Shown piece by piece: positions 9,354-16,647 of a stretch of DNA of 64,000 nt; the stretch's first letter is position 1; each line of letters begins with the position of its first letter. This stretch comes from Prosthecobacter algae (GTDB lineage Bacteria; Verrucomicrobiota; Verrucomicrobiia; Verrucomicrobiales; Verrucomicrobiaceae). The position numbers and the translations under genes were made by a program. The DNA is taken from assembly GCF_039542385.1 (NCBI RefSeq), contig NZ_BAABIA010000002.1:558001-622000 (forward strand). The letters run 5' to 3'. The notes under the pieces were generated by a model. That model was not told where the DNA came from. It saw only the letters and a list, made by a program, of their open reading frames with translations, and did not search any database.

Positions 9354-9950
9354 ATGAATACTGCACGACTCATCTTTGCCCTGCTCGCGGGCTGTGTTCT
9401 CAGTGCCTGCCAGATGCCCGTTTCGTTTGTCCGGCAGGAAGTCATCCGCAAACCCATCCTGGTTCAGCCGGTCAATTCTTCCAGCAGCCCGCTCTATGTC
9501 TGGCATGGCAGCGGCCAGCCAGGCCCTGTGCGGGTCACCATCGACCTCAGTGAGCAGAAGGCCTACATCTTCCGCAACAGTGAAAATGTGGGCTGGAGCT
9601 ATGTGGCCACCGGCCGCAGCGGCTTCCGCACTCCTACAGGGACCTTTGTTATCTCTGAGAAGGTCGTGAACAAGCGATCCAACAAATATGGCAGCATCGT
9701 GGATGCCAATGGCCGCGTGCTGCGTAGCAGTGCCACCGCCGGGGTACACAGTGCCTCAGGGGGCCGGTTTCAAGGGGCCAAAATGCCCTACTGGATGCGC
9801 CTGACCAGCAATGGTGTGGGCATGCACGCGGGGCCAATCCCGAATCCTGGCTCCCCCGCCTCTCACGGCTGCATCCGCTTGCCTTACACCATGGCGCAGC
9901 AGCTTTACTCCGTCGCCCCTACAGGTACCCGGGTGACCATTGTCCCCTAG
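9354..9950 (+). CDS. L,D-transpeptidase (YkuD) lipoprotein
   Basis: Envelope enzyme of the YkuD family, which forms or edits 3-3 cross-links in peptidoglycan or attaches proteins to it. The start at 9354 gives a lipoprotein signal with lipobox LSAC (Cys19), so the 198-residue protein should be lipid-anchored in the periplasm. The YkuD signature is complete: HAGPIPNPGSPASHGCIRLP near the C terminus, with Ser170-His171-Gly172-Cys173, where Cys173 is the nucleophile. The N-terminal part VTIDLSEQKAYIFRN matches the usual first strand. An alternative ATG four codons upstream (9342) would change little. It follows the FG-GAP gene by 76 bases and precedes a TauE gene by 12. Confidence 0.93.
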   Translation: MNTARLIFALLAGCVLSACQMPVSFVRQEVIRKPILVQPVNSSSSPLYVWHGSGQPGPVRVTIDLSEQKAYIFRNSENVGWSYVATGRSGFRTPTGTFVISEKVVNKRSNKYGSIVDANGRVLRSSATAGVHSASGGRFQGAKMPYWMRLTSNGVGMHAGPIPNPGSPASHGCIRLPYTMAQQLYSVAPTGTRVTIVP

Positions 9951-9962
9951 TCTGCTTTCTGC

Positions 9963-10739
9963 TTGAGCATTCCCGACTGGCTGCAGCAGACCACGCTTTT
10001 CACGGCAGATCCGCAGATCTTCCTCATGGCTGCCCTGGCGGCCTTGTGCATCGGTTTGTCGAAAAGCGGTCTCTCAGGCACTGCCACCTTGAACGTGGTG
10101 CTGATGGCCCAGGCCTTCGGGGCCAAGGCCTCCGTGGGGCTGGTGCTGCCACTGCTCATCGTGGCCGATTTCATGGGCTTTTACCTGAACCGCCACGGCG
10201 GGAGCTGGCGGCGCGTTTTGCCCATGGCCCCACCGGCGATTGCGGGCGTGATCGCCGGGTACTTCCTCCTGGGAGAAATTGACAATGCCTCCGCCCGCAC
10301 CGTCATCGGCTGGCTCATCATCGGCCTGCTGGCGTTCAAGCTGCTGCTGGATGCCAGCAAGGGAGCTTTAGAGATCCTCACCGGCCACCCCGTTTTCTCT
10401 TGGGCCATGGGCCTCTGCGCGGGCATCACCACCATGCTGGCGAATGCCGCCGGGCCGGTGATGACCGTTTACCTCCTCTCCCAAAAGCTGGAGAAAAAGG
10501 AGCATTTGGGTGTCTTTAGCCGCTTTTTCCTGTTCATCAATCTCTTCAAAGTCCCCTTCTCTGCCGATCTGGGCATCATCCATCCGCGCTCGCTCATGAC
10601 CAACCTCGTACTGCTACCAGGTGTCGTGCTGGGCATCGTGCTCGGCTGGCAGATCCTCAAACGCATCCCACAAAAGCCCTTCGAGTGGACGCTCTTTGTT
10701 CTCACACTCGTCGCCGCAGTGTGGCTGATTCAGGGGTGA
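9963..10739 (+). CDS. Sulfite exporter TauE/SafE family membrane protein
   Basis: Inner-membrane transporter of the TauE/SafE family (anion or organosulfur export), 258 residues with about eight hydrophobic segments and the typical first-repeat sequence LSKSGLSGTATLNVVLMAQAFGAKASVGLVLPLL. The only start that keeps the first membrane segment intact is the TTG at 9963, twelve bases after the transpeptidase stop; the next ATG (10027) begins inside that segment. The family is diverse and the sequence does not give the substrate. It ends five bases before the convergent RHH gene. Confidence 0.85.
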   Translation: MSIPDWLQQTTLFTADPQIFLMAALAALCIGLSKSGLSGTATLNVVLMAQAFGAKASVGLVLPLLIVADFMGFYLNRHGGSWRRVLPMAPPAIAGVIAGYFLLGEIDNASARTVIGWLIIGLLAFKLLLDASKGALEILTGHPVFSWAMGLCAGITTMLANAAGPVMTVYLLSQKLEKKEHLGVFSRFFLFINLFKVPFSADLGIIHPRSLMTNLVLLPGVVLGIVLGWQILKRIPQKPFEWTLFVLTLVAAVWLIQG

Positions 10740-10744
10740 TTGGG

Positions 10745-11347
10745 TTAAGGCTTCAAAACATCCATCAGCTTTTCTCCGTCTGGAAGGGATGTCATAGTCT
10801 TCAGAAAGACAACCTCGCGACCAAGGATCTTTTTAATTTCCTTTGCTTTCAGAGGAGTCTTCAAGGCGACGAAATCATTGAGCTTTTGGTAGTGCATTTC
10901 ATTCTTGTCACCTGCGTAGTCCCTCTTCAACGTATCTCCAGTGGCCTTCCCATAGGCGACGATTCCAACACCGTTGTCATACAAAAAGACAACATCACCT
11001 TCCTGGATCCGGTCGATGTTAAGCTTCCATGGCTCATAGAAAGCGGCAGCAATTCCCTCATTTAACATGATGCCGCTATCGTTAATGTTGTGCCTCTTGT
11101 TGGTGTTAAGAAGATGAAAATTGCATTCAGGATAAGCACTCTCCTGGATATCCAACCTTAGAGCCTTCCTAGCCGAAGCCACTCCATCCGAAATAAAAGT
11201 GGAGAGCGTCTCTTGTTTTGAAAGTCCAAGTTGCTCAGCCAATTCTTCGACGAACGAGTTCACTTCCGGTGAGATTCTTACCGTTGTAGCTACCAAATCT
11301 GAGGTGCTGAGTTTCCGACTGTTGATGAGTTCTTCGATTTTATTCAT
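10745..11347 (-). CDS. Ribbon-helix-helix protein with EVE/PUA-like C-terminal domain
   Basis: A 200-residue protein with two parts. Residues about 15-65 (DLVATTVRISPEVNSFVEELAEQLGLSKQETLSTFI) look like a ribbon-helix-helix DNA-binding module. Residues about 95-190 contain EPWKLNIDRIQEGDVVFLYD, then NGVGIVAYGKATG, which resembles the EVE/PUA-like fold; that match is by pattern only. The gene is clearly more AT-rich than its neighbours, which suggests acquisition by transfer. Upstream, on the same strand, are a good sigma-70 promoter (separate entry) and three copies of an operator-like motif, so autoregulation is likely. There is no clear Shine-Dalgarno before the ATG. It has no obvious toxin or nuclease partner; both neighbours are ordinary metabolic or envelope genes. 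RHH is moderately sure, EVE-like is tentative. Confidence 0.7.
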   Translation of the reverse strand: MNKIEELINSRKLSTSDLVATTVRISPEVNSFVEELAEQLGLSKQETLSTFISDGVASARKALRLDIQESAYPECNFHLLNTNKRHNINDSGIMLNEGIAAAFYEPWKLNIDRIQEGDVVFLYDNGVGIVAYGKATGDTLKRDYAGDKNEMHYQKLNDFVALKTPLKAKEIKKILGREVVFLKTMTSLPDGEKLMDVLKP

Positions 11348-11376
11348 GTGTAATGGTGGCAGCTAGGCCATAACAA

Positions 11377-11404
11377 TTCATAAATGAAATAATTAACATG
11401 TCAA
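11377..11404 (-). promoter_or_regulatory. Sigma-70 promoter of the RHH gene
   Basis: On the minus strand TTGACA (plus coordinates 11399-11404) is followed after 16 bases by TATGAA (11377-11382). The -10 element overlaps a TTCAT-AA-ATGAA palindrome at 11377-11388, so a protein bound there would block the promoter. The predicted transcript start is about 20-25 bases before the ATG at 11347. Confidence 0.55.
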
Positions 11405-11410
11405 ATATGA

Positions 11411-11444
11411 TTCACAAATAATTCATTTTTAATTTATTTGTGAA
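11411..11444. promoter_or_regulatory. Perfect 11-bp inverted repeat, probable operator
   Basis: Arms TTCACAAATAA (11411-11421) and TTATTTGTGAA (11434-11444) are exact inverted copies separated by 12 bases. The same core, TTCAYAAAT, recurs a third time at 11377-11385 over the -10 of the RHH gene. Two inverted sites plus one at the promoter is the usual arrangement for a small RHH regulator that binds cooperatively. Confidence 0.55.
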
Positions 11445-11499
11445 CAATCAGGAGGAGTTGACATCAGTCTTTGAACTGTGGTGCTATCTGTCGACCCTC

Positions 11500-12741
11500 A
11501 TGATCCTTCGCAGCCTCTTTGTTTCTCTCGCCCTCGCCGCCTCCCTGGTCCGCGCTGAAAATCTCCTCCCTGCCAATGCTCGCGTGGCTGTGATTGGCGA
11601 CAGCATCACGGAGCAGAAACTGTACTCCAAGTACATTGAGGCCTACCTCCTCGCCTGCACGGGCCGCCAGGACATCACCGTATTTCAGTTTGGCTGGAGC
11701 GGCGAGCGCGCTGGCGGTTTTGCTGCCCGTTTGAAGAACGATCTCAGCGTCTTCAATCCCACCGTAGCTACCACTTGCTATGGCATGAATGACGGCAGCT
11801 ACGTGGCCTACACCGACGCCATCGGCGCTGAGTATGAGAAGAACATGCGCCTGGTGCTGGACGGCCTCAAGGAAGTGGGCGTGAAGAACATCGCCGTCGG
11901 TTCCCCAGGCGCAGTGGACACCAAGTTTTTCACTCGCTTTGAGCCTGCTATCTACAACGACAACCTCGCCCACCTGCGTGACATTGCCAAAAAGCTGGCG
12001 GGTGAATACGGCCAGAGCTTTGCCAACGTGCACGACACCATGACCGCCGCCATGGCCAAGGCCAAACCTGTGCTAGGCGAGAACTACGATGTCTGCGGTG
12101 CGGATGGCTTTCACCCCGGCCCCAACGGTCACCTGCTGATGGCCGAAGCCTTTCTCAAAGGCCTGAAGCTGGATGGCAACATCGGCACCATCACGATCAA
12201 CGTCGGCGGCGAATCCACGGCCAGCACGGGCCACAAGATCACCGCCAGCAAGGCCGGCAGCGTGACGTTGGAAAGCACCACCTGGCCCTTCTGCTTTGAC
12301 GCCGATCCAAAGACCTCCTGGAGCACCCGCAGCATCCTCCCCTTCACTGCTTTTAACCAGGACCTCAACCGCTACACGCTAGTGGTGAAAGGTCTGACCA
12401 AGGACAAGGCCAAAGTCACCTGGGGCGCGGCAAGCAAGGAGTTCACCAAGGCCCAACTGGAAGCCGGCATCAACCTCGCCGCCGAATTCCCCGCCACCCC
12501 CTTCGACGCCGACTTTGCCGATCTCCTGGGGGCCATCGGCAGCAAGCAGTCCTTTGAAACCACGATGATCAAAAACCTCATCACCCACTTCCGCAGCCTG
12601 GGCAAAGAAGCCGAAGGCGACCCCGAATTCTCCGCTGCCCTCGATGTCCTGAAAAAGAAAAGCATGGCTAAACAGCAACAGTATGACGCCAACGTCCGCA
12701 AGCGCCTGAAAGCCGTGACTCACACGATCACGGTGGAGTGA
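11500..12741 (+). CDS. Secreted SGNH/GDSL-family hydrolase
   Basis: Exported esterase-like hydrolase of 413 residues. The ATG at 11500 starts a signal peptide (MILRSLFVSLALAASLVRA). A GTG at 11440 is also in frame, but the AGGAGG near 11451 then lies inside the gene. The four SGNH blocks are seen: GDSIT (nucleophile Ser), a Gly block in GWSGERAGGF, GMNDG with the conserved Asn, and DGFHPGPNGH supplying Asp and His. The C-terminal 150 residues form a separate, probably beta-rich region followed by a helical tail rich in Lys, as in other verrucomicrobial SGNH proteins found with polysaccharide genes. The substrate is probably an acylated carbohydrate (inference). Confidence 0.88.
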   Translation: MILRSLFVSLALAASLVRAENLLPANARVAVIGDSITEQKLYSKYIEAYLLACTGRQDITVFQFGWSGERAGGFAARLKNDLSVFNPTVATTCYGMNDGSYVAYTDAIGAEYEKNMRLVLDGLKEVGVKNIAVGSPGAVDTKFFTRFEPAIYNDNLAHLRDIAKKLAGEYGQSFANVHDTMTAAMAKAKPVLGENYDVCGADGFHPGPNGHLLMAEAFLKGLKLDGNIGTITINVGGESTASTGHKITASKAGSVTLESTTWPFCFDADPKTSWSTRSILPFTAFNQDLNRYTLVVKGLTKDKAKVTWGAASKEFTKAQLEAGINLAAEFPATPFDADFADLLGAIGSKQSFETTMIKNLITHFRSLGKEAEGDPEFSAALDVLKKKSMAKQQQYDANVRKRLKAVTHTITVE

Positions 12742-12764
12742 GCTGGAGGTTTTGAAAGAGTCCA

Positions 12765-12804
12765 AGAAAGGGAGACCCCATCGGGGGTTTCCCTTTCTGC
12801 GTTT
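12765..12804 (+). terminator. Rho-independent terminator after the SGNH hydrolase
   Basis: A stem of about 15 pairs (AGAAAGGGAGACCCC against GGGGTTTCCCTTTCT, loop ATCG at 12780-12783) is followed by GCGTTTT. It lies 24 bases after the stop at 12741 and, read from the other side, also 28 bases after the end of the convergent cytochrome gene, so it may serve both. Confidence 0.8.
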
Positions 12805-12831
12805 TGCCCCGGACCAAAGGTCGCGAACCCC

Positions 12832-13389
12832 TCACGGAGCCGCGCATTCCTTGGCCAGTTGCTGGCTGGCGGCATCGAGTTTGCTCATCGGGTAGGGCAC
12901 TTCTTGGGCGTTGATGGGCATGCGCAGATAGACGGTGTCGCCTTCCAGTTTCACAAAACCAGCTTTGATCTTTTTGCCTTCAAAGTTGGTCCAGGTGAGG
13001 ATGGGCGGCAGCTTTTTCTGCACGGGGGCCATCGCGGGTTTGGGGGCATCTTTGTCTAGCGGGGCTCCTTCGGTGATCCACTCGCGCAGAGTCTCGATCT
13101 CCTTGCTGGAGAGGTTGTCCTTCGGTGGCATGTGGGCCTCGTGTTCGGGATCGGCCACCACTTTGAAGATGTGGCTTTCGCCAGGGTTGCCGGGGACGAT
13201 TCCACCCTTGGGGTTGATATCCAGCTTCAGGGTGGCGAGGTCATCGAAGACGTAACCGGCCTTTTTCTTCCCGGTCTTGTCGCTGTGACATTCATAGCAG
13301 TGCTTTTCAAAAATGGGGGCGATGTCCTTTTTGAAGTCGGCAGCGGCCGCAGCAGAGGCGGTGAGAAGGAGGGCAGGCAGAAATTTCAT
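12832..13389 (-). CDS. Secreted cytochrome c (PSCyt1-type) with C-terminal SHD1-like domain
   Basis: Periplasmic haem protein of 185 residues. The ATG at 13389 gives the signal peptide MKFLPALLLTASAAAAA. Next comes a planctomycete-type cytochrome c domain: FKKDIAPIFEKHCYECHS supplies the CxxCH haem site, PGNPGESHIFKVV is the usual middle motif, and MPPKDNLSSKEIETLREWI carries the probable axial Met and the closing helix. The last 60 residues (LTWTNFEGKKIKAGFVKLEG, then QEVPYPMSKLDAASQQLA) match the SHD1-like module often attached to secreted proteins in Planctomycetota and Verrucomicrobiota. It is a single gene facing the terminator at 12765. Electron-transfer partners are not evident. Confidence 0.88.
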   Translation of the reverse strand: MKFLPALLLTASAAAAADFKKDIAPIFEKHCYECHSDKTGKKKAGYVFDDLATLKLDINPKGGIVPGNPGESHIFKVVADPEHEAHMPPKDNLSSKEIETLREWITEGAPLDKDAPKPAMAPVQKKLPPILTWTNFEGKKIKAGFVKLEGDTVYLRMPINAQEVPYPMSKLDAASQQLAKECAAP

Positions 13390-13439
13390 GCAAGGGGTCA
13401 TGCAATCAAACGCAGGAGATGACAGGTCCTTAGCTTTGC

Positions 13440-14351
13440 ATGACAGTCACTCAACCGATGCTCGATGCCATAGACAGTTTTATTCTTTATCTGGCCACCG
13501 AGCGCGGGTTGTCCACGAACTACCAACTGCTGGTGCGGCGGGTGCTGGAGGCCCTGGCTTCCTGGCTGAAGCAGGATCAGCAGATCGAAGAAGCAGCCGC
13601 CGTGACCACGCTGCACCTGACGGACTACCTCGCCCGACGAAAAAAGGATGGGCTGGCGGCCTCCAGCGCTCGGGTGGAGCTGGTGGCGGTGAAGATTTTC
13701 TTCCGCTGGCTGGCGGCCCGAGGCAAGCGCGTGGGGGATCCCGCGGAACCCATCCTGCCGCCGCGCATGGAAAAGCACCTTCCAGGGACGATGAATGAGC
13801 AGGATGCCCGGACGCTGGTGGAATCCATCACGGGGAATGATCCCCTCGACCGCCGGGACCGCGCCATTTTGGAGCTTTTTTACGCCAGCGGTCTGCGGCT
13901 TTCCGAACTCATCACCGCTCGTCTGGAAAACCTGAGCCTGGAGGAGGGCTGGATCCGCGTGACAGGCAAAGGGGCCAAAACTCGCCTTTCCCCAGTGGGC
14001 GGAGCCGCGCGGGAGGCCCTGGAAGCCTATCTCACCCATTCACGGCCCACTCTGGTAAAGACCAAAAAGACCCAGAGCCACATTTTCCTCTCTCAACTGG
14101 GCGGTCCCCTGACCCGGGAACGGGTGTGGCAGATCGTCAAAAAACGGGCCGAACTCGCAGGACTGGGCTCTCACATTCACCCCCACCTCCTTCGTCATTC
14201 CTTTGCCACCCACCTCCTCAATAACGGGGCGGATCTGCGAGTGATCCAGGAGATGCTGGGCCATGCCGACATCGCCACCACTCAGATCTACACCCACGTG
14301 GATCAGAAGCGTCTGAAGCAGGTGCATCGGCAATTTCATCCCAGGGCCTGA
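13440..14351 (+). CDS. xerD: Tyrosine recombinase of XerC/XerD type
   Basis: Site-specific recombinase, probably one of the pair that resolves chromosome dimers at dif. It is 303 residues long, the standard Xer length, with an N-terminal SAM-like core-binding domain (1-100) and a C-terminal catalytic domain. All six catalytic positions are present: Arg153 (ASGLRLSEL), Lys177 (VTGKGAK), His249 and Arg252 (HPHLLRHSFATHLL), His275 (MLGHADIATTQIY) and Tyr284. No integrase-like arm-binding domain, attachment site or phage gene is near, so the housekeeping role is more likely than that of a mobile element. XerC versus XerD cannot be settled from the sequence alone; the symbol is the likelier guess. 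A shared 50-base region separates it from the divergent cytochrome gene. Confidence 0.88.
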   Translation: MTVTQPMLDAIDSFILYLATERGLSTNYQLLVRRVLEALASWLKQDQQIEEAAAVTTLHLTDYLARRKKDGLAASSARVELVAVKIFFRWLAARGKRVGDPAEPILPPRMEKHLPGTMNEQDARTLVESITGNDPLDRRDRAILELFYASGLRLSELITARLENLSLEEGWIRVTGKGAKTRLSPVGGAAREALEAYLTHSRPTLVKTKKTQSHIFLSQLGGPLTRERVWQIVKKRAELAGLGSHIHPHLLRHSFATHLLNNGADLRVIQEMLGHADIATTQIYTHVDQKRLKQVHRQFHPRA

Positions 14352-14484
14352 AAAAAAGATTCTTTTTCTGAAAATCTTTTGAACGTCCTCTAAGGGCTAG
14401 GAATCCAATTCAATATACGGTCTGCTGACTCTCAGCTCTTCACGTGTGTGATCTGATTGAAGGCCAACTTTCCTAGTTACTGCA

Positions 14485-14530
14485 CTGCACCCCCGCTTGG
14501 TCTTGGTCGATTTTACAAGCGGAGGTGCAG
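14485..14530. other. Strong 15-bp hairpin, possible small RNA element
   Basis: Arms CTGCACCCCCGCTTG (14485-14499) and CAAGCGGAGGTGCAG (14516-14530) pair over 15 positions with one mismatch and a 16-base loop. A TTTTTT run follows 17 bases later (near 14548), too far for a canonical terminator. It is isolated in noncoding DNA, about 130 bases after xer and 200 before the TetR promoter. Confidence 0.45.
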
Positions 14531-14713
14531 AAGCAGAACGGGAGATCTTTTTTGAGGGGCGGATTATCCCCTATCTGCGTAGCCTACTCATTTAGGTTGT
14601 CTGTTTCCCACCGACCCAAGAGTGCGCTCTCATGAATAAGAGGGTGTGAAAACGTCCCGTGCCACAAGACGCGGTCAGACTTTGCTCACGACACGAAATG
14701 CTAGAGATCGTGA

Positions 14714-14742
14714 TTGACGGCTTCAACTTCGCCCGTTATTAA
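14714..14742 (+). promoter_or_regulatory. Near-consensus sigma-70 promoter of the TetR-RND operon
   Basis: TTGACG (14714-14719), a 17-base spacer, then TATTAA (14737-14742). The predicted transcript starts near 14749, about 25 bases before the TetR start codon and inside the palindromic operator. Confidence 0.65.
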
Positions 14743-14767
14743 ACGCTCGTTTTAAACAGTCGTTTAA
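14739..14767. promoter_or_regulatory. 29-bp palindromic TetR operator
   Basis: Outer arms TTAAACG (14739-14745) and CGTTTAA (14761-14767) enclose an inner palindrome GTTT-T-AAAC (14749-14757), all on one axis at 14753. It overlaps the -10 element, the predicted transcript start and the ribosome-binding region of the TetR gene, so occupancy would shut off the whole operon. The two nested half-site pairs suit a TetR-family dimer or pair of dimers. Confidence 0.7.
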
Positions 14768-14773
14768 CTTCCA

Positions 14774-15526
14774 ATGCCTAAGTCACGCCAGACTCCTCCC
14801 CCCTCTGCTGCTGCCCGCGAGCGTGATCCTGATGCGCGGAAAGAGCGGATCATGGCTGCGGCGGGCGAAGTCTTTGCCCGCACGGGTTTTGCCGATGGCA
14901 GCGTGCGTGAGATCAGCCAGATCGCTCAGGTGAATGTGGCCTCCATCAATTACTACTTTGGCAGCAAAGAAGGCCTGTATCGGGAAGTGTTGCTGGCGGC
15001 TCACGCCCACGCTTTGGAGCAGCAGGTGCTACCAGATCTTTCCAAAGATCCAGAAGTAGCCCTGCGCGAATGGATTCACTTTTGTCTGCGCTTTGTCCTG
15101 ATGAAACGCAAGGCTCACCCCGTTCTGGGCCGCCTGATGGCCCATGAGATGCATCAACCCACAGCGGCGCTGGGCGAACTGGTGAGACTGGTCATCAAAC
15201 CCCGATTCGCCGACCTTATCGGCCTCGTCACCGCCGTCGCCGATCCCACAAGAACTCAAGGCGAGTGCGAAATGGCGGCCCATCAGATCATCGCGATGTG
15301 CGTGCACTTTGACCACAGTCGTGAAGTGGTGGGTTTGCTGGGATTCCCTGCGCCCGAGACTGAGGCTGACTTCGCACGCCTGGCCGATAGCATCGCCGAC
15401 ATGGCCCTGTATGGCCTAACCGGAAACAAGTACAAAACGCTTGCCACAGCCAACCCAGCCTCCGGTAAATCTACCGCGCCGAAGGCACGCACCGCCCTTT
15501 CCAAAAAGACTCCCCCCATTGCATGA
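14774..15526 (+). CDS. TetR-family repressor (CecR/YbiH-like) of an RND efflux operon
   Basis: DNA-binding repressor, 250 residues. The N-terminal helix-turn-helix runs through RIMAAAGEVFARTGFADGSVREISQIAQVNVASINYYFGSKEGLY (residues 26-70), the TetR signature. The C-terminal ligand domain (MKRKAHPVLGRLMAHEMHQPTAAL, later AMCVHFDHSREVVGLLG) resembles the DUF1956 group that includes E. coli CecR. The stop overlaps the start of the membrane-fusion gene (ATGA at 15523-15526), showing translational coupling. Its own promoter is covered by the palindrome at 14739-14767. Expected to respond to a toxic compound exported by the pump; the ligand cannot be inferred. The tail of about 30 residues is Lys/Ala/Thr-rich and probably unstructured. 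Confidence 0.92.
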   Translation: MPKSRQTPPPSAAARERDPDARKERIMAAAGEVFARTGFADGSVREISQIAQVNVASINYYFGSKEGLYREVLLAAHAHALEQQVLPDLSKDPEVALREWIHFCLRFVLMKRKAHPVLGRLMAHEMHQPTAALGELVRLVIKPRFADLIGLVTAVADPTRTQGECEMAAHQIIAMCVHFDHSREVVGLLGFPAPETEADFARLADSIADMALYGLTGNKYKTLATANPASGKSTAPKARTALSKKTPPIA

Positions 15527-16614
15527 AAAGGACCTCCCTCATCCTCCTGATGGCCGCCGCATACTGCGTGGTAGCTTGCCAAAAGACCACCCCCGATCCC
15601 GCGGCGGCTCCTGCGCCCAAAGCCGCGCCTCCCCCGATCCAAGGCAGAACCGTCAAGGCCACCGAGCGCAGTTTCCCGCGCTTTTTGCGAGTCACGGGCC
15701 AGCTCACCGGGCAGCGTGATGCCGTGGTGGCGGCGGACTCCACCGGACGAGTGATGACAGCCCCGGTGGAGCGTGGATCCATCGTGAAAGCGGGCGATGT
15801 TTTGGCCACTCTGGATGACCGCCAGGCCAAGCTTTCCCTGGCAGAAGCCAACGCCTCCGCCGAGCTGGCCAAGTCCCGTTTAGCCCTGGCTAAAAACGAA
15901 CAGGAGCGCAACAAACCTCTGGCGGAGAAAAAGGCCGTGGCCGATGCGGATTATCAAAAACTTTTGACCGAAGTCTCCGCCCGTGAGGCAGAGTTAGCGG
16001 GGGCTGTTTCCCGCCAGGAACAGGCGCAAAAGACCCTGGACGACTGCACCATCCGCGCGGTGGCTGGCGGCGTGGTGGCGGAGCGCATGGTGGACCCGGG
16101 CGAATACGTTCGCGTGGATTCCGCCGTGGCGCGTGTGGTGGATCAATCCACGATGCGCCTGGTGCTGAATGTGCCCGAGACGGAGGTGGGCGGGCTGGAG
16201 ATCGGCCAGACGGTGGAGTTCACCACGGCTGCTTTTGCCGGTCAGACTTTTAAGGGCAAACTCAAGTTCCTCGGCGCGGCCATGCGCGAGGCCTCGCGTG
16301 ACCTCGTCATCGAGGCCGCTGTGGACAATGCGGATGGCAAGCTGCGCGCGGGATTCTTTTGTGATGCGCGCATTCAGATGCGCGAGGAAAAGGCCGTGGC
16401 TGTGCCCGAAGATGCCCTGCGCATTGAAGGCTCACGCCGCAAGGTTTTTGTCGTGACGCCAGAATCCAATACGTTGTCCGAGCGGCTCGTGGAAGTGGGC
16501 GATACCCGCGAAGGTTTCACTGAGATCCGTAAGGGCGTGGTGAAGGACGAAGCCGTGCTGGTGAAACCGCCAGCCGAAGCCACCGATGGCCTGCCCTTCC
16601 AACCGAAGGCTTGA
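15523..16614 (+). CDS. RND efflux periplasmic adaptor (membrane fusion) lipoprotein
   Basis: Adaptor linking the inner-membrane pump to the outer-membrane channel (AcrA/MexA group), 363 residues. Lipobox VVAC with Cys19 predicts lipid anchoring in the periplasm. After a Pro/Ala linker come the first lipoyl half (ADSTGRVMTAPVERGSIVKAGDVLATLDDRQAKLSLAEA, about 75-110), an alpha-helical hairpin (about 105-160), the second lipoyl half (TIRAVAGGVVAERMVDPGEYV), then beta-barrel and membrane-proximal domains. Translationally coupled to the TetR gene by a 4-base overlap and followed after 33 bases by the pump gene. The assignment of family and operon role is secure; the cargo is unknown. Confidence 0.93.
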   Translation: MKRTSLILLMAAAYCVVACQKTTPDPAAAPAPKAAPPPIQGRTVKATERSFPRFLRVTGQLTGQRDAVVAADSTGRVMTAPVERGSIVKAGDVLATLDDRQAKLSLAEANASAELAKSRLALAKNEQERNKPLAEKKAVADADYQKLLTEVSAREAELAGAVSRQEQAQKTLDDCTIRAVAGGVVAERMVDPGEYVRVDSAVARVVDQSTMRLVLNVPETEVGGLEIGQTVEFTTAAFAGQTFKGKLKFLGAAMREASRDLVIEAAVDNADGKLRAGFFCDARIQMREEKAVAVPEDALRIEGSRRKVFVVTPESNTLSERLVEVGDTREGFTEIRKGVVKDEAVLVKPPAEATDGLPFQPKA

Positions 16615-16647
16615 GATTGACTCTGAAACTTAGCGCCCCCTCCCCCC

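Larger units (their letters stand above)
14352..14773. other. 422-bp intergenic region with hairpin and promoter
   Basis: No credible reading frame or tRNA is present. It holds an AT-rich imperfect hairpin just after the xer stop (arms around AAAGATT and AATCTTT, 14355-14380), the strong hairpin at 14485-14530, a small AGGGG/CCCCT hairpin near 14556-14573, and at its right end the promoter and operator of the TetR gene. The middle could encode a small RNA, but no terminator with a T tract directly behind a stem was found. Confidence 0.5.

Noticed and set aside
13440-14351. The Xer recombinase as a sign of an integrative element
   Set aside because: It has Xer length, no arm-binding domain, no attachment repeats and no phage or conjugation genes nearby.
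14352-14773. The gap as 6S RNA, SRP RNA or tmRNA
   Set aside because: None of the sequence signatures of those RNAs could be recognised; only an isolated hairpin and the TetR promoter are supported.
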